Position numbers and translations under genes: made by a program
In this document: positions 47,867-56,103 of the stretch, piece after piece
Numbering within the stretch: the stretch's first letter is position 1
How the letters are laid out: every line of letters starts with the position of its first letter
Notes under the pieces: model-generated
Database searches by the model: none
What the model was told of the DNA's origin: nothing
The model's input: only the letters and a program-made list of their open reading frames with translations
Assembly: GCA_024330265.1 (NCBI GenBank)
Contig: JANDLT010000019.1
Coordinates: forward strand, 17,763-81,762
Direction of reading: 5' to 3'
Length of the DNA stretch: 64,000 bases
Origin: Pyrinomonadaceae bacterium MAG19_C2-C3
Lineage (GTDB): Bacteria; Acidobacteriota; Blastocatellia; Pyrinomonadales; Pyrinomonadaceae

Positions 47867-48865
47867 ATGGATCACATCAGATATTCCGCCGCCGTTTGCC
47901 AGACCGATTTACCCAACCCCGTCGAGCGTCGTGAGATGCGCCGCAACACGGACCGAATGCTTTCGATGATTGATTCGGCAGTCGCGGGCAGCGCGCCTTT
48001 CCTGCCCGTGCGTCTCGCCGTCTTCCCGGAGTTCGCGCACGCCGCCCCAATCTTTGCGACGGTCGCGGAATTACTGGAAAAACTCGCGGTCGAGATTCCC
48101 AATGAACACACCGAACGGCTCGAAGCGAAGGCGCGCGAACACAACATCTATATTCAGTCCGGTTCGATGTTGGAACGCGACGCGCGTTATCCGGGACGAG
48201 TTTTCAACACGACATGCCTCATCGCCCCCGAAGGCACGCTTTACAAATATCGCAAAGTCAACCCGTGGATTCCTTACGAAGTCCATTCGAGTCCGCACGA
48301 CATAGAAGGCTACGCCGAAGAGATGTTTCCGGTTGCCGATACGCCCATCGGTCGCATCGGTTGCGCGATATGTTATGACTGGCTTTTCCCGGAAGCGATA
48401 CGCCAACTCGCGGCTAACGGCGCGGAAGTCTTAGTGAGAGTTTCGGCATACATGGATCCGTGGAACGCGACCGCCCCGATGGATTGGTGGACGGTGATTA
48501 ACCGCGCCCGCGCGATTGAGAACACGGCTTACGTCGTTGCCGCTAATCAAGCGGCGAGTCTTAAAAACTATCCGCCGTATTCATGGTCTGGCGGCTCACA
48601 GATTGTTGATTTCGACGGACGACTGCTCGCAGAAGCTTCTGCGGGACCCGGTGAGCGTATCGTCTTCGCTCCGGTTGACATCTCCGCCCTGCGGCATGAA
48701 CGCGCCGCGCGTCGCGGTCATCACACACTCGCGCATCTTCGCACGGACGCCTATCCGGTTTATCGTGAACGCATTTATCCGCCCGATAATCGGGACAGGG
48801 TTGATGAGTTAAGTTATGAAGGCAACAACCGGATGATTGACGAAGCAAAAAAACATTTGAAGTAA
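47867..48865 (+). CDS. Nitrilase superfamily carbon-nitrogen hydrolase
   Basis: A 332-residue amidohydrolase with the Glu-Lys-Cys triad: Glu55 (AVFPEFAHA), Lys130 (KYRKVNPWIP) and Cys169 (CAICYDWLFPEA). It hydrolyses a nitrile or amide; the WxxWPYE-like insert typical of true nitrilases is not seen, so an amidase or N-carbamoyl amidase role is more likely. The ATG at 47867 (MDHIRYSAAV) is preferred to a TTG three codons upstream. A strong hairpin follows the gene. Confidence 0.88.
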   Translation: MDHIRYSAAVCQTDLPNPVERREMRRNTDRMLSMIDSAVAGSAPFLPVRLAVFPEFAHAAPIFATVAELLEKLAVEIPNEHTERLEAKAREHNIYIQSGSMLERDARYPGRVFNTTCLIAPEGTLYKYRKVNPWIPYEVHSSPHDIEGYAEEMFPVADTPIGRIGCAICYDWLFPEAIRQLAANGAEVLVRVSAYMDPWNATAPMDWWTVINRARAIENTAYVVAANQAASLKNYPPYSWSGGSQIVDFDGRLLAEASAGPGERIVFAPVDISALRHERAARRGHHTLAHLRTDAYPVYRERIYPPDNRDRVDELSYEGNNRMIDEAKKHLK

Positions 48866-48907
48866 ATCGCGCCCGCCAATTAAAGATAAGCCGAACGAAA
48901 TATGGAG

Positions 48908-48950
48908 AACGCCGTCACCGCACAATGAGAAGTTGTGCGGTGACGGCGTT
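48908..48950. terminator. Bidirectional terminator hairpin
   Basis: A perfect 18-bp stem, aacgccgtcaccgcacaa (48908-48925) with its complement at 48933-48950, and a 7-base loop tgagaag. It stands between the convergent nitrilase and Calx-beta genes, 43 bases after one stop and 30 before the other. It lacks a long T run, so it would work as a strong hairpin in both directions. Confidence 0.75.
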
Positions 48951-48979
48951 CTGCGGTTAGCTTTATCGCCGGGTTTGTT

Positions 48980-50488
48980 TTATCGCCGCCCGAAGCGTCC
49001 CGCCGTGCGCCGTTTGTTCGGAGCATCAAGGATTATGCCTTGCGCTTGGGCATCGGTGAGCAGTGCGCCGTTGGCGGTGTTCAGGTTGACGAATAAGTTT
49101 TCCATCGTTTCGCCCGCACGGTCGGCGTTGACAGGGACGGTGATTGTCGCCGTCGTCGCACCCGCCGCGATGGTGATAGTCCCGGAAACGCTCTGGTAGT
49201 CCGTTCCGGCAATCGCAGTTCCGTCCGCCGTGAAATAGTTGACGCTGATGGCGGCGTCGGCGGGGCGCGATAATCTCAAATTGAAATTCAAGTTGGCGAC
49301 GCCGCTTTTGCTTTCGGTGATGGTCGTGTCGTTGATAAAGAGTGTCGGGGACGTAACGGCTTGCATCGTAAAACTCGCACGCGCGGTTGTGAACGATAGT
49401 TTAGCCGGAAACGCCGTCGGGTCACTCTGTTCGACGAGCGGCGAGATGCCGGAAATCGTGAAGCTTCGCACGCCCTGCCCGCCGATTAACAGATCTCCGA
49501 GTTGCGCGGCATAAGCTTGAAAGTCCACGCTTTGATTTGGCATAAATTCACCGAGCAGCACGCCGTTGACCGAGACGACGAAGCGATTATCGGCGTCAAT
49601 TCCGGTTGGGAAATCCATCACGCTTCTAAACAATGAAGTATCGCTCATCGTGTAAGTAAATCCGGTTGCCATCGGTGGGTCAACCCATGTACCCGTCGGC
49701 GCGTCCTCGAAGATGAAACGGTCGTCTTCGATGCGCGTCGGCAGAACCGGGTTCTCCTGTGAGTCGCCGGGTTGCGAACCGCCGCACACGACGGGCGGCA
49801 ACATTAATTGGCTATCAATTTGAATGCTGCCCGCGATGCCGTTCAAGCTGCCCGACGTGAGTTGAATCGTTCCCGTGCCTGTGCCGCTCGTGCGATTGAT
49901 TTGAAGCGTGACGTTTGCCGTACCTTGTTCGACGATTTCAAAGTTCTCGTCTTCATCGTCAAAGTCGGGAAACCCGCCACCGTTCGCGGCATTAGTGTTA
50001 TCGACAAATAAACTGAAGTCGCCGGAATCGCCGTTGCCAAGTTCGTAAGTTCCGAAATAAGCGGTCGCGCCCGGAAAGGGTATGCAAGTCGGTGTCGGCG
50101 TCGGTGTCGGCGTCGGTGTTGGTGTCGGTGTCGGTGCAATGATTCTGACGCGGGTGTAACCCGACTGGGTGGTGAATTGTCCGGCGTTATCTAAAACACC
50201 ACGCACGGTGATGAAAGTATAAATGTCACCGATTGCCGAAGGCTGCGCGTGGCGACTTTTGAATGTGTGGTGCAGAAACGTCTTGCCGCCGACCTGTATT
50301 TGGCGCAGACGCGAAGCAAGCGAAACATCAATGTCCGTCGCGGCTAAGAGGTTGTTCGTCTTGAACGCTTCTCCGGCGGCGAAGGCGCGCGTCAGTAAGC
50401 TTGTGGATGTGAGGGCAAGTAGTATGGCGGCGGTGATGATAAGAGCGCACAGGTTGCGGCGCATCGTGTGTGAATGACGATTGTTCAT
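48980..50488 (-). CDS. Secreted Calx-beta domain protein with Pro-Thr linker
   Basis: A 502-residue exported protein; a signal peptide (NLCALIITAAILLALTSTS) ends near AFAAG. Residues 118-134 are a (PT)8 linker. A central acidic beta-rich region follows (GDFSLFVDNTNAANGG, FDDEDENFEIVE). The C-terminal Calx-beta domain (SRPADAAISVNYFTADGTAI, AGTDYQSVSGTITIAAGAT, ETMENLFVNL) binds calcium in relatives and is common in adhesins. The C-terminus (NKRRTAGRFGRR) is basic. gagagga lies about 12 bases before the ATG. Likely a surface or adhesion protein. Confidence 0.82.
   Translation of the reverse strand: MNNRHSHTMRRNLCALIITAAILLALTSTSLLTRAFAAGEAFKTNNLLAATDIDVSLASRLRQIQVGGKTFLHHTFKSRHAQPSAIGDIYTFITVRGVLDNAGQFTTQSGYTRVRIIAPTPTPTPTPTPTPTPTCIPFPGATAYFGTYELGNGDSGDFSLFVDNTNAANGGGFPDFDDEDENFEIVEQGTANVTLQINRTSGTGTGTIQLTSGSLNGIAGSIQIDSQLMLPPVVCGGSQPGDSQENPVLPTRIEDDRFIFEDAPTGTWVDPPMATGFTYTMSDTSLFRSVMDFPTGIDADNRFVVSVNGVLLGEFMPNQSVDFQAYAAQLGDLLIGGQGVRSFTISGISPLVEQSDPTAFPAKLSFTTARASFTMQAVTSPTLFINDTTITESKSGVANLNFNLRLSRPADAAISVNYFTADGTAIAGTDYQSVSGTITIAAGATTATITVPVNADRAGETMENLFVNLNTANGALLTDAQAQGIILDAPNKRRTAGRFGRR
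50091..50136. repeat. In-frame hexamer repeat encoding the Pro-Thr linker
   Basis: About eight copies of ggtgtc/ggcgtc in a row inside the Calx-beta gene. Units are six bases, so slippage changes the linker length by Pro-Thr steps without breaking the frame. Confidence 0.8.
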
Positions 50489-50860
50489 CTTCGATTTAAT
50501 TCCTCTCCGTAATCAACGGCGTAAAGTTTGAAAAGTCTGAACCGGCAAGAGAGTCTTGCAGTTGAAATCGGTCTTGCCTGTAACGCGCAGTGATTGAGTA
50601 AAACGGATCACGCGAAATCAAAAATGTTTTGTGGAAGCACAAGCAGAATGCGCGTGTTCTCTTGGGAAGTGAATTTGATTCGCTTCCGAACACCACGTGA
50701 GGATTTGCAAGTTTCGCGTGAAGGGTTACGGCGTGGGGTGAGATGTCGGGTGAAATTTATAAATAATTTGTGAGCCTTTATTCACCGGAGTTGCGCGTTA
50801 GAAGATGAAGCCATTGAAGCTTGGGGTAGGATTTATTTTAAAACGAGGAATGATTGAGCG
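50489..50860. other. Gene-free stretch upstream of the Calx-beta gene
   Basis: 372 bases between divergent genes. Short frames here show no family resemblance or codon bias. It should contain the promoter of the - strand Calx-beta gene, but no convincing -35/-10 pair was identified. Confidence 0.5.
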
Positions 50861-51103
50861 ATGTTGATACTTCAGATTTCAGCCGGATTGATGATTATAT
50901 GTGCGGCGTTGGCGTTCGTCTCGAACGAATTTGCGTTCGCGTTGTCGCGGTCATTGGAAGCCGCGCTGGAGTGGGTCGAATATAAACTGGCTCTCTACGA
51001 GAAACGCCGTGCGGAAACGGGTTCGTTGTTCGCTTTGCGCGGTGGGGTTAATAATGGAATTGGGAATGATGACCACATCGTTGGCGCGCAAGTCGTACGA
51101 TAA
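50861..51103 (+). CDS. Small putative membrane protein
   Basis: An 80-residue frame starting MLILQISAGLMIICAALAF, with one membrane helix (about residues 2-28) and an amphipathic, charged stretch (SLEAALEWVEYKLALYEKRR). No known family was recognised. gagg lies 12 bases before the ATG, rather far. The dispersed repeat at 51156 follows. It could be a real small membrane protein or a chance frame. Confidence 0.4.
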   Translation: MLILQISAGLMIICAALAFVSNEFAFALSRSLEAALEWVEYKLALYEKRRAETGSLFALRGGVNNGIGNDDHIVGAQVVR

Positions 51104-51155
51104 ATTCTATTATCGTAAGCAACTACCGAACTCGCTTTCGCGGTTCTCAGCAAAC

Positions 51156-51293
51156 GGTAGTGGCACGAAGCGTGGGTGAAGGCGCGTGCTTTTTGCTCTG
51201 CGCTCCTTTGCGTCTTCACTTGGCGGTTCTTTGCGATACACGAAGAAGTAACGCCAAGGAGCGCAAAGATTCTCCCGCCTTTGAGCCACTACT
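51156..51293. repeat. Dispersed intergenic repeat, copy 2
   Basis: A 138-base copy of the element at 1772-1934 with the same ends and no internal duplication. It ends ten bases before the ATG of the glycerate kinase gene, so the ribosome-binding region of that gene lies within the repeat end. Confidence 0.8.
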
Positions 51294-51302
51294 TACGGCG
51301 TG

Positions 51303-52706
51303 ATGATGAATCAAATCGCTTCGATTCTTGAACTCCGAAGCACGGCGCGCGAACTGTTCGCGGCGGGGTTGGGCGGCGTGGATGCCGGACGCAAATTGCG
51401 TGAAGTGGTGCGGCTCGAAGGTTCGCGTTTGCGCTTCGGAGATTGTGATTACGACGTGCGTGAGCCGACGACGATATATTCAATCGCAACCGGCAAAGCG
51501 GCGCACGCGATGGCGACGGCATTAACCGGAGTGCTTGGCGATAAGCTAACGGCGGGTGTCGTCTCCGCACCGCGCGAGAATGTTTCGCTGCCTGATAGTT
51601 GGCGGGTATTTGCGGGCGGGCATCCCGTGCCGAACGAAGCGAGTTTTGAAGCGGCGCGATTTTCAATCGAACTTTTACAAAAAGCAAACAGCGAACGTGC
51701 GTTGGTGATTTTCCTCATCTCCGGTGGCGGTTCGGCGATGATGGAATTGCCACGCGATGAACGCATTACGCTTCAAGATTTACAAACGATGAACCGCGTG
51801 CTGGTCGGGTGTGGAGCGACGATAGCGGAAATCAACACGGTGCGCCGCGCGCTCTCCGCAATCAAAGGTGGTGGGTTGAGCGGGTTTGCCGCGCGTGCAA
51901 GGCAAGTGACGTTAATCGTCTCCGATACGAACAAAGGCGACGAAGCGAGTGTCGCTTCAGGTTTGACGATGGCACTCGCATCTCGAAGCGCGGAAGTCGC
52001 ACGCGCACGCTTCGTCGTCGCGCATTACAACTTGCCGGAACGATTGCCGAAATCCGTCCTACACGCTCTGGATGATGCGGCGACGCTCAATGATGCGGCG
52101 CGCGACTTAACGGACGATAACGAAGGCGAACATAAACATCTCGTTCTACTTGATAACGAAAGTGCCTTAGAAAGCGTCGAAAAAATCGCACGCGAACGCG
52201 GGTTTGTCGTCGAAGTGGCACGCGACCTTGTGGAACAACCAATCGCCGAAGGATGCACACAACTTGTTAAGCGGCTCGCCGATTTGGAGTGGCGTCTGGG
52301 CGGCGGAAACATCGGATGCTTGATTTCCGGCGGCGAATTCGCGTGTCCGGTGCGCGCGTCGGGTGAGGGTGGACGCAATGCCGAAGCCGCGTTGCGATGC
52401 GCGATTGAGATGCATGAGATGCGCGCCCGCACTTCGATGAGCGACTCACTTGCGCCGCGCATGGTTGCCCTTCATGCGGGGACGGATGGGATAGACGGCA
52501 ACTCTTCGGCGGCGGGGGCGATAGCCGACGACACGACACTGGAGCGCGCGGCGGCAAGCGGTTTGGACGCGCGCGATTACCTTGAACGCAGCGATGCTTA
52601 CAGCTTCTTCGACCGCTTGGGCGACACAATTATGACGGGTACTACTGGAACAAACGTGCGCGACTTACGCATCATGCTCGTCAAAAACATCAAGCAATCA
52701 TTTTGA
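51303..52706 (+). CDS. Glycerate 2-kinase (DUF4147/MOFRL family)
   Basis: Phosphorylates D-glycerate to 2-phosphoglycerate with ATP, feeding lower glycolysis. The 467-residue protein has the N-terminal DUF4147 blocks SIATGKAAHAMATAL, GGHPVPNEAS, FLISGGGSAMMELP and INTVRRALSAIKGGGL, and the C-terminal MOFRL blocks CLISGGEFACPV, GGRNAEAALRCA and HAGTDGIDGNSSAAGAI with GTTGTNVRDL. It may start at GTG 51300, ATG 51303 or ATG 51306. No close neighbour shares its pathway; it is a stand-alone metabolic gene. Confidence 0.92.
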   Translation: MMNQIASILELRSTARELFAAGLGGVDAGRKLREVVRLEGSRLRFGDCDYDVREPTTIYSIATGKAAHAMATALTGVLGDKLTAGVVSAPRENVSLPDSWRVFAGGHPVPNEASFEAARFSIELLQKANSERALVIFLISGGGSAMMELPRDERITLQDLQTMNRVLVGCGATIAEINTVRRALSAIKGGGLSGFAARARQVTLIVSDTNKGDEASVASGLTMALASRSAEVARARFVVAHYNLPERLPKSVLHALDDAATLNDAARDLTDDNEGEHKHLVLLDNESALESVEKIARERGFVVEVARDLVEQPIAEGCTQLVKRLADLEWRLGGGNIGCLISGGEFACPVRASGEGGRNAEAALRCAIEMHEMRARTSMSDSLAPRMVALHAGTDGIDGNSSAAGAIADDTTLERAAASGLDARDYLERSDAYSFFDRLGDTIMTGTTGTNVRDLRIMLVKNIKQSF

Positions 52707-52727
52707 TAAGCGCGGAGACTTATCAAA
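52702..52727. terminator. Hairpin at the end of the glycerate kinase gene
   Basis: tttgataag (52702-52710) and cttatcaaa (52719-52727) form a perfect 9-bp stem with an 8-base loop that includes the stop codon. No T tract follows, so strength is uncertain. The remaining 243 bases to the next gene hold nothing recognisable. Confidence 0.5.
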
Positions 52728-52970
52728 GCCTATAAAACATAAACTATATTATAAGACGTCAGCACCATTTTGTGACCGTTCACACAGATGGCTAATTAAG
52801 CAACCAATGGAGTTTATAGAATAGTGATACGGCTCCATGTCCATATCCCGCCCTGACTCAGGCTGAACGACTTGTTTTGCGCCAGTAGATGAAACGCGCT
52901 GCTTAAAACCTAGAAGCCCTCTCAAAAACACATGTATGGCGATCCTAAACTCTTCAGAAAATTGTAGCTT

Positions 52971-53384
52971 TTAGTTCTCTAAGCTGACACCGCCGATGAT
53001 TCGCTCGAACGTCGCTTGATATGCGGGCAACTCGTCTTCCGGCGCGACCGCGATTAAATAGAACAACCGGTTGTCGCTTGTGATGGCGGTAAAAACCACA
53101 TCAACTTCGCGCACACCGCTGACGGTCGAAGGTCCTGTGACGACGGTCGCCAGTCCGGGTCGGTTGCTGATGGTCACGCTCTCACTCGCGCGCAACACGC
53201 GAAAATCAGGATTAGCGGCAAGCTGTTGTTCGATGAGCAGGCGCGTCGCCGTTGCAAGGTCAGGGGTCTCTATAGTGAGCGTGCCGACAAACATGCCGTG
53301 CGTCACGAAAACGGATTGGGCGCGGGTGCCGAATCCGCCGCGCGGGGCGATGATAATGTTCGTGCCGTTACGATATAGTTTCAT
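52971..53384 (-). CDS. M48-associated C-terminal domain protein, probably truncated
   Basis: A 137-residue protein with no signal peptide. Blocks IIIAPRGGFGTRA, THGMFVGTL, LLIEQQLAANPDFRVLR, REVDVVFTAITSDNRLFYLIAVAPEDE and YQATFERIIGGVSL match the small domain that follows the HEXXH peptidase in M48-family proteins of Acidobacteriota as I recall them. The peptidase part is absent; upstream in frame there is a stop after 15 more codons and the phage-like module begins. This suggests a gene cut off at the border of an inserted element, or an independent copy of the domain. Confidence 0.6.
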   Translation of the reverse strand: MKLYRNGTNIIIAPRGGFGTRAQSVFVTHGMFVGTLTIETPDLATATRLLIEQQLAANPDFRVLRASESVTISNRPGLATVVTGPSTVSGVREVDVVFTAITSDNRLFYLIAVAPEDELPAYQATFERIIGGVSLEN

Positions 53385-53462
53385 CCTACGGATACCCGTA
53401 TGGTGTCCATCCTGCCTGCTCTTCCCCGCCTACCCATCAGCCTTTCAAGGAACATCCGCTCT

Positions 53463-55085
53463 ATGGCATTCAAACTCAAGTTGCCCAGCAAGAAGCAAAA
53501 TCAGATCGCCGAAGAACCACCGCCTGATCCACAAACACGCAAGAGATTTGTTCTCGCCCGACCCACTGCCCAATCCGCCGCCCAGTCCACCGTTCAACCC
53601 GATTTCCAGACCGCTCCAAGCAATCAACCTGCACAGACTGCGTTGTCGATGTTTGACGTATCTCCATCTGCGATTCCGGCAGCGAAGACACCACACTCAA
53701 GCGGTACGCAACCGACAGAGCCGAAGAAGCCGGGCTTCGTGCTTGACTTTTCTAAAGGGCAAAATCCAATACAGACACCGGAGCCGTTGCCACTAAACTC
53801 CTACAGTCGTCCTGCCGACAACCCGAACGGCAGCGCGCAAGTCACAACACTACAAGTTCAACCTTCCGCTAATCGCACGGCAGCCACAGCCCCGACGAGC
53901 GGATTTCTGCTCGACCCGGCGGAACTGCAAAGGCAGCGTCGGGCGATGCCGCCCGACCGTTTGGCGGAACTCGAGTCCAAGCGCGGTCGAATAACCGGTG
54001 AGCCGGTAAAGCGTAAAAACGGTCGATTGAAATCCGGGTTGTTTGGACTGCTTCAAGGCATGGGCGAAACGGCGCGCGCAAACCGAGCGTCGGGTCGTCC
54101 CGCAGATGCCGCCAGCCTCTTAGCCACACTCGGCGGTGGTGCTGGTGGCTTCGTCGGCGGAAGCATCAACGACTTGCATGACGAGCGCACGGGAAGGCGA
54201 CGGGAACTCGGCGAAATAGATAAAGAAATCGCCGGAGAGAACAAGCTGCTCGACGAAAAAATGAATCGTCAATACAAGCAAGCGCAACTCGTCGAATTAC
54301 AGCGTAAGCCGATGCAAGAAGAGAGCGCAGCACGCGCTCTTGCGGCGAAAGACGAGCGCGCTTTAATCGCAAATATTTACAACGACGCCGACGAACTCGA
54401 CCTGCGAAGCCAAGACCCTGACACCCGCGCTTTTATCGAACGGGCACAACGGGCGGGCGTGCCGCTTATATCGAAGACGCGCCGCGACCGCGTTCAGATG
54501 CAAGTCACCCCCGACGGTCGTGTGTTCCTTAATAACGGGGAGGGCGAGGTGCGTGAAGCCACCGACCCGAAGACCGGTCAACCTTTCAATGTTTCCCGCC
54601 CGTCACCGCTCAAACTCGACGCGCTCACGGATGAGCTGTTCGGCTTACCTTCTGAAAAGCAGATCGAAGACATGGCACGTTCGCGCGTTCCGCAAGCCGC
54701 CAAGACGCGGCGCATTCGCCCTGAAGTTGAAAGAATGTTTCGCAACCAAGAGGGAGGGTTCGACCAGCAAGCGATGGATGATGCCGTTCGCCTCAAGCAA
54801 ATATCCATCTCTGATACTAACGAGTCGGTTGACCCGCCGGGAGTCGAGCAGGCACTCGCCAAAGAGCGTGAACGCATTCGTGGCGGCAGCTCAAAACAAC
54901 GACAGATGACAGCCGATTTCCGCTCGCGTTTGGGTTCAATTCATCCGACCCCGAATGCGGAGCCGATGCCGTTGGGTGTGCTGACCAACAAGTTCCGGCA
55001 GATTCTCGCAATGCCCGCGGGCAAGCAGCAGGAAGAAACCTTGCGGCAGTTTTACGCGGCACTTCCCTCTTTCAACATTCAGTAA
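53463..55085 (+). CDS. Phage-like hypothetical protein with coiled coil
   Basis: A 541-residue protein of no recognised family. ATG 53463 (MAFKLKLPSKK) is preferred to an upstream frame start because aaggaa lies ten bases ahead. Residues 1-150 are Pro/Gln/Ser-rich and probably disordered. About 205-245 is glycine-rich and could be membrane-active (LLATLGGGAGGFVGGSI). About 245-310 is a coiled coil (RRELGEIDKEIAGENKLLDE). The rest is charged. Its position ahead of a transglycosylase and a giant polyvalent protein suggests an internal virion or injection protein of a phage or related element. Confidence 0.65.
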   Translation: MAFKLKLPSKKQNQIAEEPPPDPQTRKRFVLARPTAQSAAQSTVQPDFQTAPSNQPAQTALSMFDVSPSAIPAAKTPHSSGTQPTEPKKPGFVLDFSKGQNPIQTPEPLPLNSYSRPADNPNGSAQVTTLQVQPSANRTAATAPTSGFLLDPAELQRQRRAMPPDRLAELESKRGRITGEPVKRKNGRLKSGLFGLLQGMGETARANRASGRPADAASLLATLGGGAGGFVGGSINDLHDERTGRRRELGEIDKEIAGENKLLDEKMNRQYKQAQLVELQRKPMQEESAARALAAKDERALIANIYNDADELDLRSQDPDTRAFIERAQRAGVPLISKTRRDRVQMQVTPDGRVFLNNGEGEVREATDPKTGQPFNVSRPSPLKLDALTDELFGLPSEKQIEDMARSRVPQAAKTRRIRPEVERMFRNQEGGFDQQAMDDAVRLKQISISDTNESVDPPGVEQALAKERERIRGGSSKQRQMTADFRSRLGSIHPTPNAEPMPLGVLTNKFRQILAMPAGKQQEETLRQFYAALPSFNIQ

Positions 55086-55110
55086 GCACGCACAAGGAAA
55101 ACATCACACG

Positions 55111-56103
55111 ATGAACACTCCCGCCTCGATGCTGGATGAACTACGCCGCATGAGAGACGGTTCATCGTCACCATCTTCTTCCCCTTCTCCCATACCTCCA
55201 ACAGGCGATGACAATCCCGTGCGCCGGAAAGTCTTCGCCCGCGCCGATGAACTCGGCGTGCCGCGCACACTTGCCGACCGCCTCATCGCAAAAGAGTCAA
55301 GCTGGAGCCATGTAGACGCGGGCGGCAAGGTAAAGCGCGGACCCGTCACACGTAGCGGCGAGCGTGCCGTCGGGTTGATGCAGGTGATGCCTTCGACGGG
55401 CGCAAGCATGGGGTTCAAGAATCTCGACGATGAAGACGAGAACATCACGGCGGGGTTGACTTACATCAAGCGCGGACTCGACACGCACGGCGGTGACGAG
55501 GGACTCGCCGCGCTCTACTACTTCGGCGGACCCGGAGCGGCGGCACGGGCGGCACGCACCGGCAAAGCCCCTAACATCGACGACGGCAACGGCAATCGTC
55601 GCGGTACGTCGGCTGCCGATTACATGACAAGTGTCGGCGGCGGTGGTGGAGGTGCCGCGCGCAATTCATCGCCCAACACCAATCCAATGCTCAATGAGTT
55701 GCGTCAGATGCGCGACGACGGCGGTACTTCATCCCTAGCAGCCGTCTCTCCAGCACCGAAGGCAGCATCTTCGGAAGCAGCACCTCCGGCGTCGCAATCA
55801 CTAAGCTCAATGCTTGATGAGTTACGACAGATGCGTGACGGCGGCGGTGGCAATAACGCAGCATCATCGCCGGTGGAATTACCGCAAACAACGCCAGTGA
55901 CTCTTCCGACTCCGACACTTCCATCGCCGTCAACGTCGATGTTCGATGAACTGCGACAGATGAGGGATGCAACCAGCCAAGAGTCACCGCTGCCCGTCGT
56001 GAGTGATGACGCATCGTCGCCGTCGCTAACCACGTCCGCGTCGTGTCACCCCGCTTGCCGAGGTTGTGCCGGGTGCGACACCTGCGTCGCAACTCGCCCA
56101 TGA
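55111..56103 (+). CDS. Lytic transglycosylase with repeated MLDELRxMRD motif
   Basis: A 330-residue protein. About residues 40-160 form an SLT-type lytic transglycosylase: catalytic Glu in LIAKESSWSH, then GLMQVMPSTGAS and ITAGLTYIKRGLD, which would cut peptidoglycan during entry of phage or plasmid DNA. A ten-residue motif M(L/F)(D/N)ELRxMRD occurs four times, at residues 7, 193, 234 and 277, separated by Pro/Ser linkers. The last 20 residues (CHPACRGCAGCDTC) look like out-of-frame translation; the frame of the next gene overlaps there, so both may be one gene. aaggaaa lies ten bases before the ATG. Confidence 0.82.
   Translation: MNTPASMLDELRRMRDGSSSPSSSPSPIPPTGDDNPVRRKVFARADELGVPRTLADRLIAKESSWSHVDAGGKVKRGPVTRSGERAVGLMQVMPSTGASMGFKNLDDEDENITAGLTYIKRGLDTHGGDEGLAALYYFGGPGAAARAARTGKAPNIDDGNGNRRGTSAADYMTSVGGGGGGAARNSSPNTNPMLNELRQMRDDGGTSSLAAVSPAPKAASSEAAPPASQSLSSMLDELRQMRDGGGGNNAASSPVELPQTTPVTLPTPTLPSPSTSMFDELRQMRDATSQESPLPVVSDDASSPSLTTSASCHPACRGCAGCDTCVATRP

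Noticed and set aside
52749..52931. 60-codon - strand frame after the glycerate kinase gene
   Set aside because: No ribosome-binding site, no recognised family and no codon bias. It could be a decayed fragment, but the sequence does not support a gene.
53071..53796. 241-codon + strand frame overlapping the M48-associated gene and the start of the coiled-coil gene
   Set aside because: It spans antisense of one gene and an alternative frame of another. The translation is rich in Arg/His/Pro and unlike any protein family.
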